NCBI GenBank assembly: GCA_900548775.1
Contig: URLM01000001.1
Span: 1-64,000 of the forward strand
From: an uncultured Olsenella sp.
Lineage (GTDB): Bacteria > Actinomycetota > Coriobacteriia > Coriobacteriales > Atopobiaceae
Direction of reading: 5' to 3'
DNA length: 64,000 nt
How positions within the stretch are numbered: the first letter of the stretch is position 1; each line of letters begins with the position of its first letter. Shown here in pieces: positions 16,307-24,972 of this stretch. A program made the translations under genes and the position numbers. A model generated the notes under the pieces. It had not been told where the DNA came from. It searched no databases and saw only the letters and a list, made by a program, of their open reading frames with translations.

Positions 16307-17407
16307 ATGGAATGGGAGAAGGCCAATGGCGCAGGCGGGTCCGGGACATCGTCTGGCAGTGGGGTGCCCAAGGGAAAGAAGGGCGGCAAGGGCAAGATCG
16401 TCCTTCTCGTGATTATTGCTTTGATTGCTATCTTTATGGTCACCCGTTTCAGGGGCAACTCGAGGGACGCCAAGAACTCCAAGCTTGACTGGCCCACGAG
16501 CGGGCTTGCGACGATGCTTCCCGAGCCTGGTACGGACAAGGGCAAGGTCGAAATCAACTCTGACACCGCATTCTCCGCAACGCTTGCCGAGTACTCGAGC
16601 AGCGACTACTCGAGCTACGTGGACGCCTGCAAGGAGAAGGGCTTCACGGTCGACGCTGACCAGATAGGCATTGGCTACGCCGCCTTTAACGAGAAGGGAT
16701 ACAAGCTCTCGCTCACCTATTACGAACGCAAGGAGGAGCTCACCGTCCATCTCGAGGCGCCTGACGAGATGAGCACCATCACCTGGCCCACGAGCGGCCC
16801 GGGATCGCTGCTTCCCGCTCCTCCATCCACGCAGGGTTCGATAGTGAACGACAGTTCCAAACTCTACCAGGTCAACGTTGGAGGCATGGACAAGGATGCC
16901 TTCTCGGCATACGCCGCGCAGTGCAAGGAAGCCGGCTTTGACGTGGACTACAGCAGTGGCGATACGTACTATCAGGCGAAAAACGCAGATGGCGCCAAGC
17001 TCCGCGTAGACTACAAGGGCGCCAACGTTGTGTCTATTAGAGTCGACGTCTCAGACGCAAGCTCAGCCGAAAGCGATGCGGCGTCCAGCCCTGCTTCGAC
17101 GGACTCCTCCACGACGGCGGACGCGTCGATCGTAACCCCGGAGTTCAAGGAGATGATGGCCTCCTACGAGGAATTCATGGACAAGTACTGCGACTTCATG
17201 GTCAAGTATACCGGCGCAAGCGCCGCCGACCATGCAAGCATGCTCGCGGACTACACCGACCTCGTGCAGCAGGAGGCCGACTGGGCTCAGCGTATCTCCG
17301 CCGTTGACGAGAGCACGCTCAGCGACGCGGATGACGCCTACTACATCGAGGTGCAGGCACGCGTGAGCCAGCGCCTTCTCGAAACGGGCGTGCAGGTGCA
17401 GCAGTAG
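16307..17407 (+). CDS. Membrane-anchored protein with two DUF6591-like repeats
   Basis: 366 residues from the ATG at 16307, preceded by AAAGGGG. A Gly/Lys-rich head is followed by one TM helix (about 26-46), then two related extracellular domains of about 95 residues. Each begins WPTSG, has LLP or MLPEP, a mid segment YSSYVDACKEKGF/FSAYAAQCKEAGF and a tail LSLTYY/LRVDYK. I associate this pattern with DUF6591, without certainty. A Ser/Ala/Asp-rich linker leads to a helical C-terminal domain (about 285-366). The operator is shared with the kinase and SPFH operons, suggesting one envelope-related regulon. Confidence 0.8.
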   Translation: MEWEKANGAGGSGTSSGSGVPKGKKGGKGKIVLLVIIALIAIFMVTRFRGNSRDAKNSKLDWPTSGLATMLPEPGTDKGKVEINSDTAFSATLAEYSSSDYSSYVDACKEKGFTVDADQIGIGYAAFNEKGYKLSLTYYERKEELTVHLEAPDEMSTITWPTSGPGSLLPAPPSTQGSIVNDSSKLYQVNVGGMDKDAFSAYAAQCKEAGFDVDYSSGDTYYQAKNADGAKLRVDYKGANVVSIRVDVSDASSAESDAASSPASTDSSTTADASIVTPEFKEMMASYEEFMDKYCDFMVKYTGASAADHASMLADYTDLVQQEADWAQRISAVDESTLSDADDAYYIEVQARVSQRLLETGVQVQQ

Positions 17408-17423
17408 CGGAGACATCACGTCA

Positions 17424-17460
17424 CGAGACCCCCTGGCGCTTCCGGTGCCAGGGGGTCTCG
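17424..17460 (+). terminator. Rho-independent-like terminator after 16307 gene
   Basis: A perfect 14-bp stem, CGAGACCCCCTGGC (17424-17437) with 17447-17460 and a 9-base loop, lies 17 bases after the stop. Only a short TCTTC follows, so the T-run is weak. From 17461 to 17640 I see no gene; the stretch includes a T-run and an A-run near 17540-17590. Confidence 0.65.
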
Positions 17461-17663
17461 TCTTCACCAGCCATCCCATCGGAGTCGACCTGACACCCGC
17501 CGTTCCCCCTATCGGCATCAATCCGCAGAAATAGGTTCTTTTTTTAAACGTCGGTTGCGTTTCCGCAGGTCACCGTAGCCGGTAAAAAAAGAAGCCATCC
17601 TCAGCAGCGAGGGGACTGGCGCGACAGCCGACAACGGAAAGCGGGGCCACCACGGAGAGATAA

Positions 17664-17930
17664 CGCCCCTCCGGCGAGAAAACGGCGCCGGAAGGGGGAC
17701 TTCGGGCGGGAATCCGTACGAGAAGGGCCTTCCGGCGCCGAAATGACGCCGGAGCGAAGGTTCCGTACGCGATCGCTGCGGGAACGCGCCCTCCGGCGAG
17801 AAAACGGCGCCGGAAGGGGGACTTCGGGCGGGAATCCGTACGAGAAGGGCCTTCCGGCGTCGAAATGACGCCGGAGAGGGGCTTTCGTACGTATCAGCCG
17901 CGGAAACGGGCCTTCGGGCGCCGCGGGGCG
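17664..17930. repeat. Hairpin array B downstream of nagA
   Basis: Two copies of a unit near 122 bases (CCCTCCGGCGAG at about 17666 and 17789). Each contains two hairpins of the CTCCGGCG...CGCCGG type with loops GAGAAAAC or GAAATGA, joined by linkers with AATCCGTACGAGAAGG and CGCTGCGGGAACG. Loops and linkers match array A (4462-4966) and locus C (60008-60165). It begins just past the nagA stop, at the end of the amino-sugar operon. No gene is supported here. Confidence 0.85.
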
Positions 17931-17949
17931 AGAGAGGCGCGCCGCCCCC

Positions 17950-19110
17950 CTACTCCACGGGCACCAGCTTGCCGCCAACGTACGTCGCCGCCAGCGACAT
18001 GTCGGCAGCGTAGACGTTGAAGTCGGCGTTGCGCCCGGGCAGCATGCTGCCGCAAACGTCATCCACGCCTGCAGAGCGCGCAGCAACCTCGCTGCCCATG
18101 CGGATGGCCTGCTCGGGCGTCACGATGCCCCAGTCGACCATGTTCTTCACGCCCTTTGCCAGCGTGAGCACCGAGCCGGCGATGCTGCTCATGTCGGCCA
18201 GGTAGCACAGGTCGTCCTTCATGACGACGGGCAGGCCGCCACTCATGTAGTTGCCCTCGGGCATGCCGCCGCAGGCAAGGCAGTCGGTGATGAGAACGAC
18301 GTGCTCCCAGCCCTTGGCTCGCACGAGCGCCGCGCACGCGGCGGGCTGCACGTGGTGGCCGTCGCAGATGAGCTCCGCATAGGTCTCGTCCGTGGTCATC
18401 GCGCAGCCGAGAACGCCCGGCTCACGCTGGTGCAGGCCGCGCATGCCGTTGTAGGTGTGCACAAAGACGGTGGCGCCGGCATCGACGGCAGCGATGCTCT
18501 GCTCGTACGTGGCATCGGTGTGGCCAAGTGCGGTCACAACGCCCTCGGCGGAGAGGCGCGAGATGTACTCGAGCGCCTCGGGGTACTCGGGAGCAAGCGC
18601 GCTCTTGCAGATTAGGCCGCGCGCCCGGCGCTGCCACTCCTCGAAGACGTCGTACGAGGGGGGCACGAGGTACTTGGGGTTCTGGGCGCCCTTGTGCTTC
18701 TCGGTGAAGAAGGGTCCCTCGAGGAAGATGCCGGGGATGCGAGCGCCAACAAAGCCCTCGTCGCGCGCGTCCACGGCATCCGCGATGGTCTCGCACTGGT
18801 TGCCGATGTTCTCGGCCGAGTCGGTGAACGTCGTGGGCAGCCAGGCGGTGGTACCACGCTGCGCGAGCGCCACGGAGGCGTCGTTGATGCCAGCGGGGTC
18901 GATGTCGGTGGTCGCGTGGTTGTGGAAGCCGTGGATGTGGGTGTCAACAAGGCCGGCACCAACGTAGGCTCCTGCGTAGTCCACGATCTCGCAGTCCGGC
19001 TTCTCGGTCGAGAAGGAGCCGAAGCGGCCGTCCACGATGGTGAGGTAGCCCTCTCCGGTGAGCCTACCGGGGAGAACGAAGTGAGCGGCATGAACCGCAT
19101 ACGTTGCCAT
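17950..19110 (-). CDS. nagA: N-acetylglucosamine/galactosamine-6-phosphate deacetylase
   Basis: 386 residues from the ATG at 19110, which follows GAAGGAGAG. An amidohydrolase of the NagA/AgaA family: metal HxH in DTHIHGFH (His58, His60), GIFLEGPFF near residue 130, ALGHTDAT near 200, HTYNGMRGLHQREPG near 225, and catalytic ITDCLACGG near 280. It removes acetate from amino-sugar 6-phosphates. Beside AgaS, tagatose-6-phosphate kinase and a tagatose-bisphosphate aldolase, its substrate here is probably GalNAc-6-phosphate, though GlcNAc-6-phosphate may also serve. It is the last gene of the operon. Confidence 0.92.
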   Translation of the reverse strand: MATYAVHAAHFVLPGRLTGEGYLTIVDGRFGSFSTEKPDCEIVDYAGAYVGAGLVDTHIHGFHNHATTDIDPAGINDASVALAQRGTTAWLPTTFTDSAENIGNQCETIADAVDARDEGFVGARIPGIFLEGPFFTEKHKGAQNPKYLVPPSYDVFEEWQRRARGLICKSALAPEYPEALEYISRLSAEGVVTALGHTDATYEQSIAAVDAGATVFVHTYNGMRGLHQREPGVLGCAMTTDETYAELICDGHHVQPAACAALVRAKGWEHVVLITDCLACGGMPEGNYMSGGLPVVMKDDLCYLADMSSIAGSVLTLAKGVKNMVDWGIVTPEQAIRMGSEVAARSAGVDDVCGSMLPGRNADFNVYAADMSLAATYVGGKLVPVE

Positions 19111-19192
19111 GATCTCTCCTTCCAGGGCAAAGCCCTCGGTGCGGGGACAAGTTAACCAAGGTATACCCCAGGCTCCCCACACCGAAGCAGGA

Positions 19193-20362
19193 CTACAGGC
19201 TAAACGGGTGAATGGTTACGCCCTTGACCACGCGGTTCACGGTACCGGTGGGCGACGGGGTGTCGGGGGTGTTGCCAACCTTGACGGAGGCGTTAATCGC
19301 GACGGTCTGCGCGAACATCACGTACGGGAGCGCGAGGTAGACCTCGGGGAGGAGCAGGTCGCCGTCAAACGAGAATTTCTCGCCCTCAAAGTCGCTGCCA
19401 GTGCTCTGCTGGATGCCCACGGTGGCAAGCGCGATCTCGTCGCCCTTGATCTCGTTCAGGATGTCGAGGTCGTACTGGCGGGTGTAGGGATCGTTGCTCA
19501 CGAAGTCGAACACGAGGGTCTTCTCGTTGACAAAGGACTTGGGTCCGTGGCGATAGCCCATCGAGGAATCGAACGAGGTCGCGATGCGGCCGGCGCAGAG
19601 CTCCAGGATCTTGAGCTGCCCCTCGCGGGCAAGGCCGGAGAGCGAGGCGGAGCCCAGGTAGGTCACGCGGTCGAAGTCGCGGTCTACCCACGCCTTGATC
19701 TGGGGCTCGCGGGCAACCACATCGCGGCCCATCTTGGCGGCACGGGCGACCCAGGCACGCTTGTCCTCGATGGAGGCCTGGTCAAAGATCAGCGCCGAGA
19801 GGAGCAGCATGCAGGAGTAGCTGCCCGTCATGGCAAAGCCCTTGTCGTTCGCGCCCGGGATGAGTAGCGTGAGAGCGCGCTCGTCGTCCTTGGACTCCTG
19901 GGCGAGCCTGCCCTCGGGAGCGCAGGTCACGTTGAGGTAGAGAAGGTCCTTGGCGACCTGCCCCACGCGCTCGTAGGCGACCATGCTCTCGGGGCTGTTA
20001 CCGCTGCGGGCAAAGGACACCATGACCGTAGGGTCCTCGGGACGCACGTAGTCGAGGGGGGCGCATACCACGTCGGTCGTGGCCACGGGCGCAAACTCGA
20101 AGGCCTCGTTGTCACCAACGCGGCGCAGGTACGGCACGAGCGTGTCGCTCACGTACGCCGAGGTTCCGGCACCGCAGAAGATCACGCGGGTGCGGCGGGC
20201 GCCACCAAGCGCACGTGCCTTGGCGAGAAAGTCCTCGATGGCCCCGAGGTTGTCCTCGTAGATCTTAAGCGTGCCCTCCCACAGGTCCGGCTGCTGCATG
20301 ATCTCCTTGGTGGTGATCTGGGCACCCATCGACGTGAGCGTCGCCCCGTCCTTCTCGAACAT
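19193..20362 (-). CDS. agaS: AgaS-like SIS-domain deaminase/isomerase
   Basis: 389 residues from the ATG at 20362, preceded by AGAGGAGAA. Two SIS domains: IFCGAGTSAYVSDTL near residue 60 and VSFARSGNSPES near 118, then YLGSASLSGLARE near 235 and SFDSSMGYRHGPKSF near 265. AgaS converts galactosamine-6-phosphate to tagatose-6-phosphate and ammonia. It lies between the GntR regulator (25-base gap) and nagA, inside the PTS operon. The related GlmS is excluded by the missing glutaminase domain. Confidence 0.9.
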   Translation of the reverse strand: MFEKDGATLTSMGAQITTKEIMQQPDLWEGTLKIYEDNLGAIEDFLAKARALGGARRTRVIFCGAGTSAYVSDTLVPYLRRVGDNEAFEFAPVATTDVVCAPLDYVRPEDPTVMVSFARSGNSPESMVAYERVGQVAKDLLYLNVTCAPEGRLAQESKDDERALTLLIPGANDKGFAMTGSYSCMLLLSALIFDQASIEDKRAWVARAAKMGRDVVAREPQIKAWVDRDFDRVTYLGSASLSGLAREGQLKILELCAGRIATSFDSSMGYRHGPKSFVNEKTLVFDFVSNDPYTRQYDLDILNEIKGDEIALATVGIQQSTGSDFEGEKFSFDGDLLLPEVYLALPYVMFAQTVAINASVKVGNTPDTPSPTGTVNRVVKGVTIHPFSL

Positions 20363-20387
20363 GTTCTTCTCCTCTCGGGGGCCTTCC

Positions 20388-21116
20388 CTAGCCCCGATAG
20401 TGTGAGACCTTGTATCTGAACTGGTCGGCTCGAGCAACGCTCTTGGTGTACTCGATGGCCGTGTTCTTCACGTTGAAGGTGGTGCGGTAGAGCTTGAGCA
20501 CGGGGGCAGCCTCGCCGATGCCGAGAAGCTCCGCGTCGTCCTTGCGGGCAACGCTTGCGCAGAACTCCTCCTCCGCCACGCGGATAGTCTCGTGGTAGAC
20601 CTTCTCCATGATGTCGTAGAGCGGCTGTGCCTCCACGTCCCTCCGGGAGAGGCCGAGAAACTCGGACGCCGGCAGGTAGGTGCGCTCGACCATCATGGGG
20701 ATGCCATCGGCGGCGCGCAGGCGCTTCATGCGTATAACGGGGTCGCCTATACGCAGTCCCAGACAGGCAGCTATGTGCTTTGGTGCCTCCCTGGTATCGA
20801 ACTCGAGCACCACTGTTGTGGGGACCCTCCCCATGCTCTTCATCTGCTCGGTGAAGCTGTACGTGCCCATGAGGTTCGTCGCCTCGCGCACGGACTCGGA
20901 CACGAAGGTGCCGCGGCCGTGCTGCCTGGTCACGAGCCCCTGGCGCTCGAGCTCTGCAAGGGCCAGCCGCACGGTCGTGCGCGAGAGGCCGTACGTCTCG
21001 CAAAGCTCGCGTTCGGACGGGAGCATGTCTCCGGGGCCCATCTCGTTCTCGATCTTCTCGTGAAGAAGGTCGACGAGCTGGTCGTAGAGCGGCTGCTTTC
21101 GCGAGATGGGGGTCAT
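20388..21116 (-). CDS. GntR/HutC-family regulator of the amino-sugar operon
   Basis: 242 residues from the ATG at 21116, preceded by GGTGAGG; upstream in-frame sequence is not family-like. The N-terminal GntR winged helix reads PLYDQLVDLLHEKI, LPSERELCETYGLSRTTVR and GRGTFV; the UTRA effector domain follows (about 80-242) with RLRAADGIPMMVERTYLP. UTRA regulators such as NagR and DasR sense amino-sugar phosphates and bind GGT-ACC palindromes. A cluster of such palindromes lies at 24669-24891 before this operon. It sits between IID and agaS, so it is likely autoregulated. Confidence 0.9.
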   Translation of the reverse strand: MTPISRKQPLYDQLVDLLHEKIENEMGPGDMLPSERELCETYGLSRTTVRLALAELERQGLVTRQHGRGTFVSESVREATNLMGTYSFTEQMKSMGRVPTTVVLEFDTREAPKHIAACLGLRIGDPVIRMKRLRAADGIPMMVERTYLPASEFLGLSRRDVEAQPLYDIMEKVYHETIRVAEEEFCASVARKDDAELLGIGEAAPVLKLYRTTFNVKNTAIEYTKSVARADQFRYKVSHYRG

Positions 21117-21257
21117 GTCCTCACCGTCCTGAAAATGGCGCGAGCACGCGTAAGCGTACCCGCGCCGCCTGTTGCCATGGAATCTGCTGTGCACGCGTGC
21201 CGGGAATCCGGATTCCGGGGCGGCGGGCCGCCCCCGGGCACGCAGCAATTGTAGGGC

Positions 21258-22355
21258 TTAGCCCCAGATGCTCGGCCAGACTCCGAAGCCGGCACCAACA
21301 ATACCGATGATCAGTACGAGAACTATGCCCTTGATGGGGGTGAAGTTCTTCTTGGAGAACAGGTAGTACAGGAGCATGACCAGCGCGAGCGGGACAAGCT
21401 TGGGGCAGATGCTGTCGAGGATCTTGGCGATGTCGACGTTGACGGGCGAGGTGACGGTCTCCATGTAGGTGACCTCGCTCATACCGTTGCCAAGGTCGGT
21501 CGCACCAGCGGTCACGGCGTTGCCGTTGGCGTCGGTGGTGGCCAGGGGGTTGCCCGCGGCGTCAACCATACCGGAGAGCGTGGTGCCGTCGGCGTCCTTG
21601 GAGATGACCTCGAACTTGCTCACGTCCTCGGTGGGGACGGTCGCGGTGTGCGCAACGTAGGCCTGGGTGGAGCCGTTGGGAATCGTGAGGTTGATCTGCG
21701 TGCCGCCCATGGTGACGGTGAGGCAGCCAACCACGAAGACGCCGAGGATGGAGGCCGCGCGGGTGAACGCCTTCATGTGATCCATGAGGGTGTCGAGCGC
21801 GTTCATGCCCATCTTGTAGGACCAGTTCATGAGGCCGAAGCGCAGCGCGAACTGGATGATGTTGAAGACGACCAGGAACAGGATGGGGCCAAAGATGTTG
21901 CCCGCGATGGCCATGTTCGAGGTGATGCCTGCCAGGATTGGCACGAGCGTCATCCAGAAGATGGCGTCGCCGATGCCGCCGAGCGGGCCCATGAGGGAGA
22001 CGCGGACGGCGCGGATCGTGGGGATGTCGACCTTCTTCTGCTCCATGGACAGGATGATGCCCATGGCGAAGGTGACGAGGAACGGGTGGATGTTGAAGAA
22101 CTCCATGTTGTGGGTCATCGAGAGCGCGAGGTCTTCCTTGTTGTCCGCGTGAATCTTCTCGAGACCGGGGAGGATGGAGTAGAGCCAGCCTGCGGACTGC
22201 ATGCGCTCGTAGTTGAAGGACGCCTGCAGGAAGCAGGAGCGCCACGCCATCTTGTTGAGCGTCTTCTGGTCGAGGTCGGCGGCGGGTGTGAGGTTCTGGT
22301 ATTCGGTCACGCCCTCGAAACGATTGACGGCCTGAGTGGTCTCATTAGATGCCAT
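21258..22355 (-). CDS. PTS mannose-family IID subunit with large insertion
   Basis: 365 residues, clearly longer than usual (270-300). The start at 22355 lies 11 bases inside the end of the IIC gene, with GGTGAGG before it. The core is normal: SFNYERMQSAGW, RVSLMGPLGGIGDAI near residue 135, and C-terminal helices. Between TM regions, at about 230-320, it carries a Thr/Asp/Gly-rich insertion (AAGNPLATTDANGNAVT) that looks soluble. IID insertions near this point occur in some family members, but this one is long. It may contact the substrate or another envelope protein. Confidence 0.92.
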   Translation of the reverse strand: MASNETTQAVNRFEGVTEYQNLTPAADLDQKTLNKMAWRSCFLQASFNYERMQSAGWLYSILPGLEKIHADNKEDLALSMTHNMEFFNIHPFLVTFAMGIILSMEQKKVDIPTIRAVRVSLMGPLGGIGDAIFWMTLVPILAGITSNMAIAGNIFGPILFLVVFNIIQFALRFGLMNWSYKMGMNALDTLMDHMKAFTRAASILGVFVVGCLTVTMGGTQINLTIPNGSTQAYVAHTATVPTEDVSKFEVISKDADGTTLSGMVDAAGNPLATTDANGNAVTAGATDLGNGMSEVTYMETVTSPVNVDIAKILDSICPKLVPLALVMLLYYLFSKKNFTPIKGIVLVLIIGIVGAGFGVWPSIWG

Positions 22356-23154
22356 CTTCCTCACCTCCATCGGTGTCAGCAGCAACGGCAACGGAACCCT
22401 TGAGCTCGGTGTTCTGCTGGTAGTCCCAGTAGGCGAAGCCAAAGCCGATAAGGGCAAGGATCAAGAGGGCCGGGGTCGCCAGGCTGGAGATGCCGGAGAC
22501 GATAATCGCGAGGCCAAAGCCCATGAAGTAGAAGCCCCACATGTCACGGTTCATCATGAACTTGAGCAGGATTGCGAAGCCGACGAAGCGCATCATGCCA
22601 CCGGCAGCGGAGAGGCCATTGCTCAGCCACTTGGGGATGGCGGCAACGACGGCGGAGCCGACGGCCTGGCCGCCGATGAAGAACAGGGTGACAACGACGC
22701 CAAAGATGAGGCCGAGCAGGCACATCGAGAGGTAGTTGATGTGCTCGATGCCCTTGGGGTTAGCCTCGGCGGCGTACTGGTCGCACTTGGACATGAGCGG
22801 CGACATGATCGTGAAGATCAGGGTGACGCCGTACTGGCCAAGCAGGGAGAACGGAATGGCAGTGGCGACAGCGGCATTCGGGTCAAGCTTGAGGGTGATT
22901 GCCAGAATGGCTGCCATGATGCCACCGACGACCGCGTTGGGCGGCTGGGCACCTCCGATTGGCATGTTGCCAATCGTCATGAGCTGGTACGTGCCACCAA
23001 CGATGAGGCCGGTCTGCACGTCGCCAAGGATGAGGCCGATCACCATACCGGTGACGATCGGCTGATACAGAGACTCGAGGAAGCTGAACTGGTCGATTGC
23101 CGCGATGAACGTGACGATGAAGACCAAGATCACCTGGAGAGCTGAGTATTCCAT
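22345..23154 (-). CDS. PTS mannose-family IIC subunit (amino sugar)
   Basis: 269 residues from the ATG at 23154, preceded by AAAGGAGGA. About eight hydrophobic helices. Signature segments: FIAAIDQFSFLESLYQPIV, GDVQTGLIVGGTYQLMTIG and GGAQPPNAVVGG, all typical of AgaC/AgaW-type IIC channels. The gene overlaps IID by 11 bases. The acidic C-terminal tail (TDGGEEDGI) is encoded in that overlap. Confidence 0.93.
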   Translation of the reverse strand: MEYSALQVILVFIVTFIAAIDQFSFLESLYQPIVTGMVIGLILGDVQTGLIVGGTYQLMTIGNMPIGGAQPPNAVVGGIMAAILAITLKLDPNAAVATAIPFSLLGQYGVTLIFTIMSPLMSKCDQYAAEANPKGIEHINYLSMCLLGLIFGVVVTLFFIGGQAVGSAVVAAIPKWLSNGLSAAGGMMRFVGFAILLKFMMNRDMWGFYFMGFGLAIIVSGISSLATPALLILALIGFGFAYWDYQQNTELKGSVAVAADTDGGEEDGI

Positions 23155-23277
23155 CCTTGTTCCTCCTTTCCTATGGTTCCTACTACCACGTGCCACGGAT
23201 AGAGATAGAGCTATCGCCAGCACCCGTCCCTCACGGGCGCGAACGATCAAACTAGGTTGTTGCGGAATGCCTAGGAG

Positions 23278-23760
23278 CTACTCGAAGAGCTTCGAGGTCG
23301 CCTCGACCGGAGTGCTCGGGACACGCTGGATCGAGAGCTCGACTCCAGCCTCCTGGAGCGCGCGGAAGGCGGCGACGTCCTCGTCGTTCACGGCGACGGA
23401 GGTTGCGACCTGGCGCTTGCCCTCGGACATGTGCATGTTGCCGATGTTGAGCTTCTTGATGGGCACGCCACCCTTGACGAGGCGCAGCGCGTCCTCGGGG
23501 TTCTCGACGATCAGGAAGATGAGCTGGCGGGCAGCGGCCTTGTGGATGACGTCGATGGTCTTCTGGATCGAGAAGTACCTGGTGGCGACGCCCTGCGGCG
23601 CGGCCATGTCCATGAGCTTCTGGCGCATCTTGTTGGCTGCAACGTCATCGTTGGCAACAAGGATGAGGTTCGCGCCAATGGAGCTTGTCCACTGGGTGGC
23701 GACTTGGCCGTGAATCAGGCGGTTGTCGATCCTGGTAAGAAGAATGTTGGGCTCAGCCAT
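23278..23760 (-). CDS. PTS mannose-family IIB subunit (amino sugar)
   Basis: 160 residues from the ATG at 23760, preceded by AAAGGGGAAG. The phosphorylated His17 lies in RIDNRLIHGQV. ENPEDALRLVKGGVPI and NIGNMHMSEGKRQV near residues 88-118 are typical of AgaV-type IIB. It receives phosphate from the IIA at 24134-24565. The frame is open far upstream, but that part is a shadow of YajC and IIA. Confidence 0.93.
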   Translation of the reverse strand: MAEPNILLTRIDNRLIHGQVATQWTSSIGANLILVANDDVAANKMRQKLMDMAAPQGVATRYFSIQKTIDVIHKAAARQLIFLIVENPEDALRLVKGGVPIKKLNIGNMHMSEGKRQVATSVAVNDEDVAAFRALQEAGVELSIQRVPSTPVEATSKLFE

Positions 23761-23852
23761 GCTTGCTTCCCCTTTCTCGTGCCCGCCCGCGTCATGCGGG
23801 CGAGGGTTTTCCTTCTCGACTAGAACGAACCAGCCCAGGCGGGCGGTGTGCG

Positions 23853-24134
23853 CTACCTCGAAATCTCCTGAATCGCGTACCTCGAGACCTCGATGACCGC
23901 GCCGGACTTGACTTCGACGTCGCAGGTCTCCTCGCCAACGCGCACCAGCTTGCCGTACAGCCCGCCTGCGAAGGCAACGCGCTGCCCCTTCCTGAGGCTG
24001 GCATGGAGCTCTGCGAAGTAGGCCTTCTGCTTCTTGGCCTTCACCGCACTGTAGATCGCATAGACGACGCCCATGATGGCGATGAGGATGAGCAGCGCCG
24101 CGCAGGCGGAAAGGACGCTCTGCCAGAAGTCCAT
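23853..24134 (-). CDS. YajC-like small membrane protein in PTS operon
   Basis: 93 residues. One N-terminal TM helix (about 7-28), a basic segment KAKKQKAYF, then the YajC beta domain with SLRKGQRVAFAGGLYGKLVRV. The start overlaps the IIA stop (TAATG). YajC normally accompanies SecDF, but a YajC homologue is also found in the pneumococcal hyaluronan PTS operon, as I recall. A dedicated role in PTS membrane assembly is therefore plausible but unproven. It is too short and ordinary in composition to suggest transfer. Confidence 0.85.
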   Translation of the reverse strand: MDFWQSVLSACAALLILIAIMGVVYAIYSAVKAKKQKAYFAELHASLRKGQRVAFAGGLYGKLVRVGEETCDVEVKSGAVIEVSRYAIQEISR

Positions 24135-24565
24135 TACAGGCCCAGGTCGTCGGAGTCGGACTCGTCGTCGACGGTGAGAACCATGTGGACGACGCCTTGC
24201 TTGCCCGCCTCGACCGCGCAGTCGAGAAGCTCCTGCGTGGTGGACTCGGGCGTGCGGGTGGTGAGAACCTCGAGGAGCATGGGCAGGTTGGTGCCAGCAA
24301 TGACCTCGACACCAGGGACTGCCTGGGTGTTCATCATGGCCTGGTTGAATGGCGTGCCACCCATAAGGTCGCAGAAGACGATCACGCCGTCGTTGCGCTC
24401 GGAAGAGGCCGCGATGGCGTCGGCAAGCTGCTGCGGGAACTCGCCCGCCTCGTCCTCGTGGAACGGAATGACGTCGAACTCCTCCTGCGGGCCAGCGATC
24501 ATCTTGACGGAGCTTGCGAGTCCCACGGAGAAGTCCCCGTGACCAGTGAGCACAAATCCGACCAT
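24134..24565 (-). CDS. PTS mannose-family IIA subunit (amino sugar)
   Basis: 143 residues from the ATG at 24565, spaced 6 bases from AGGAGG; the ATG two codons earlier touches that site. Phosphorylated His9 lies in VLTGHGDFSVG, and FCDLMGGTPFNQA near residue 65 confirms the fold. The acidic tail (DDESDSDDLG) is unusual but harmless. It is the first gene of the eight-gene amino-sugar operon: IIA, YajC, IIB, IIC, IID, GntR, AgaS, NagA. Confidence 0.93.
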   Translation of the reverse strand: MVGFVLTGHGDFSVGLASSVKMIAGPQEEFDVIPFHEDEAGEFPQQLADAIAASSERNDGVIVFCDLMGGTPFNQAMMNTQAVPGVEVIAGTNLPMLLEVLTTRTPESTTQELLDCAVEAGKQGVVHMVLTVDDESDSDDLGL

Positions 24566-24668
24566 GCGCATCCTCCTCTGACGGTGTCTTCATCACGGAA
24601 CTCAGGTTAGAAGACTTTTGGTTCCGGGAGGGAACCTCTTTGTTACGCCCGTCGTGCTTCTCGGTTAC

Positions 24669-24891
24669 TGGTTATTACCACGTTTCAACTAAGGCCACTT
24701 TACAAGACCTCCGCATTTAGTCCAGAGAAAAAATGGTTATGTTTCGATGAATGCCGTTCGCGGCGGAAATCATATCGGTCACGGTGTATTACCGCAGGTA
24801 GTGGTACTTATTTTGCGGTACCAGCCAACCTTCTCATAAGATTTCTCGCATAGTCAGGTTCTATTTCTGGTATATCCAGTGGTTGTTACCA
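24669..24891. promoter_or_regulatory. Cluster of GGT-ACC palindromes, candidate GntR operators
   Basis: In the 407-base divergent gap I find TGGTTATTACCA (24669-24680), CGGTGTATTACCG (24782-24794), CTGGTATATCCAG (24867-24879) and TGGTTGTTACCA (24880-24891), plus GGTACC near 24817. NagR/DasR-type UTRA regulators bind related GGT...ACC sites. They sit between the PTS operon and the kinase gene and could control both. A separate hairpin GGTTCC...GGAACC lies at 24620-24636 in the PTS leader. Confidence 0.55.
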
Positions 24892-24972
24892 ACAGACAAA
24901 CACTCGATTGATGGCTCCGCTTTTTCAGCAACTGGTATTAACATTGCACCCCAGAACACAGAGAGGAACGCC

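Noticed and set aside
17601..18086. Open frame across array B into nagA
   Set aside because: A by-product of the hairpin repeats and the overlapping nagA gene in another frame.
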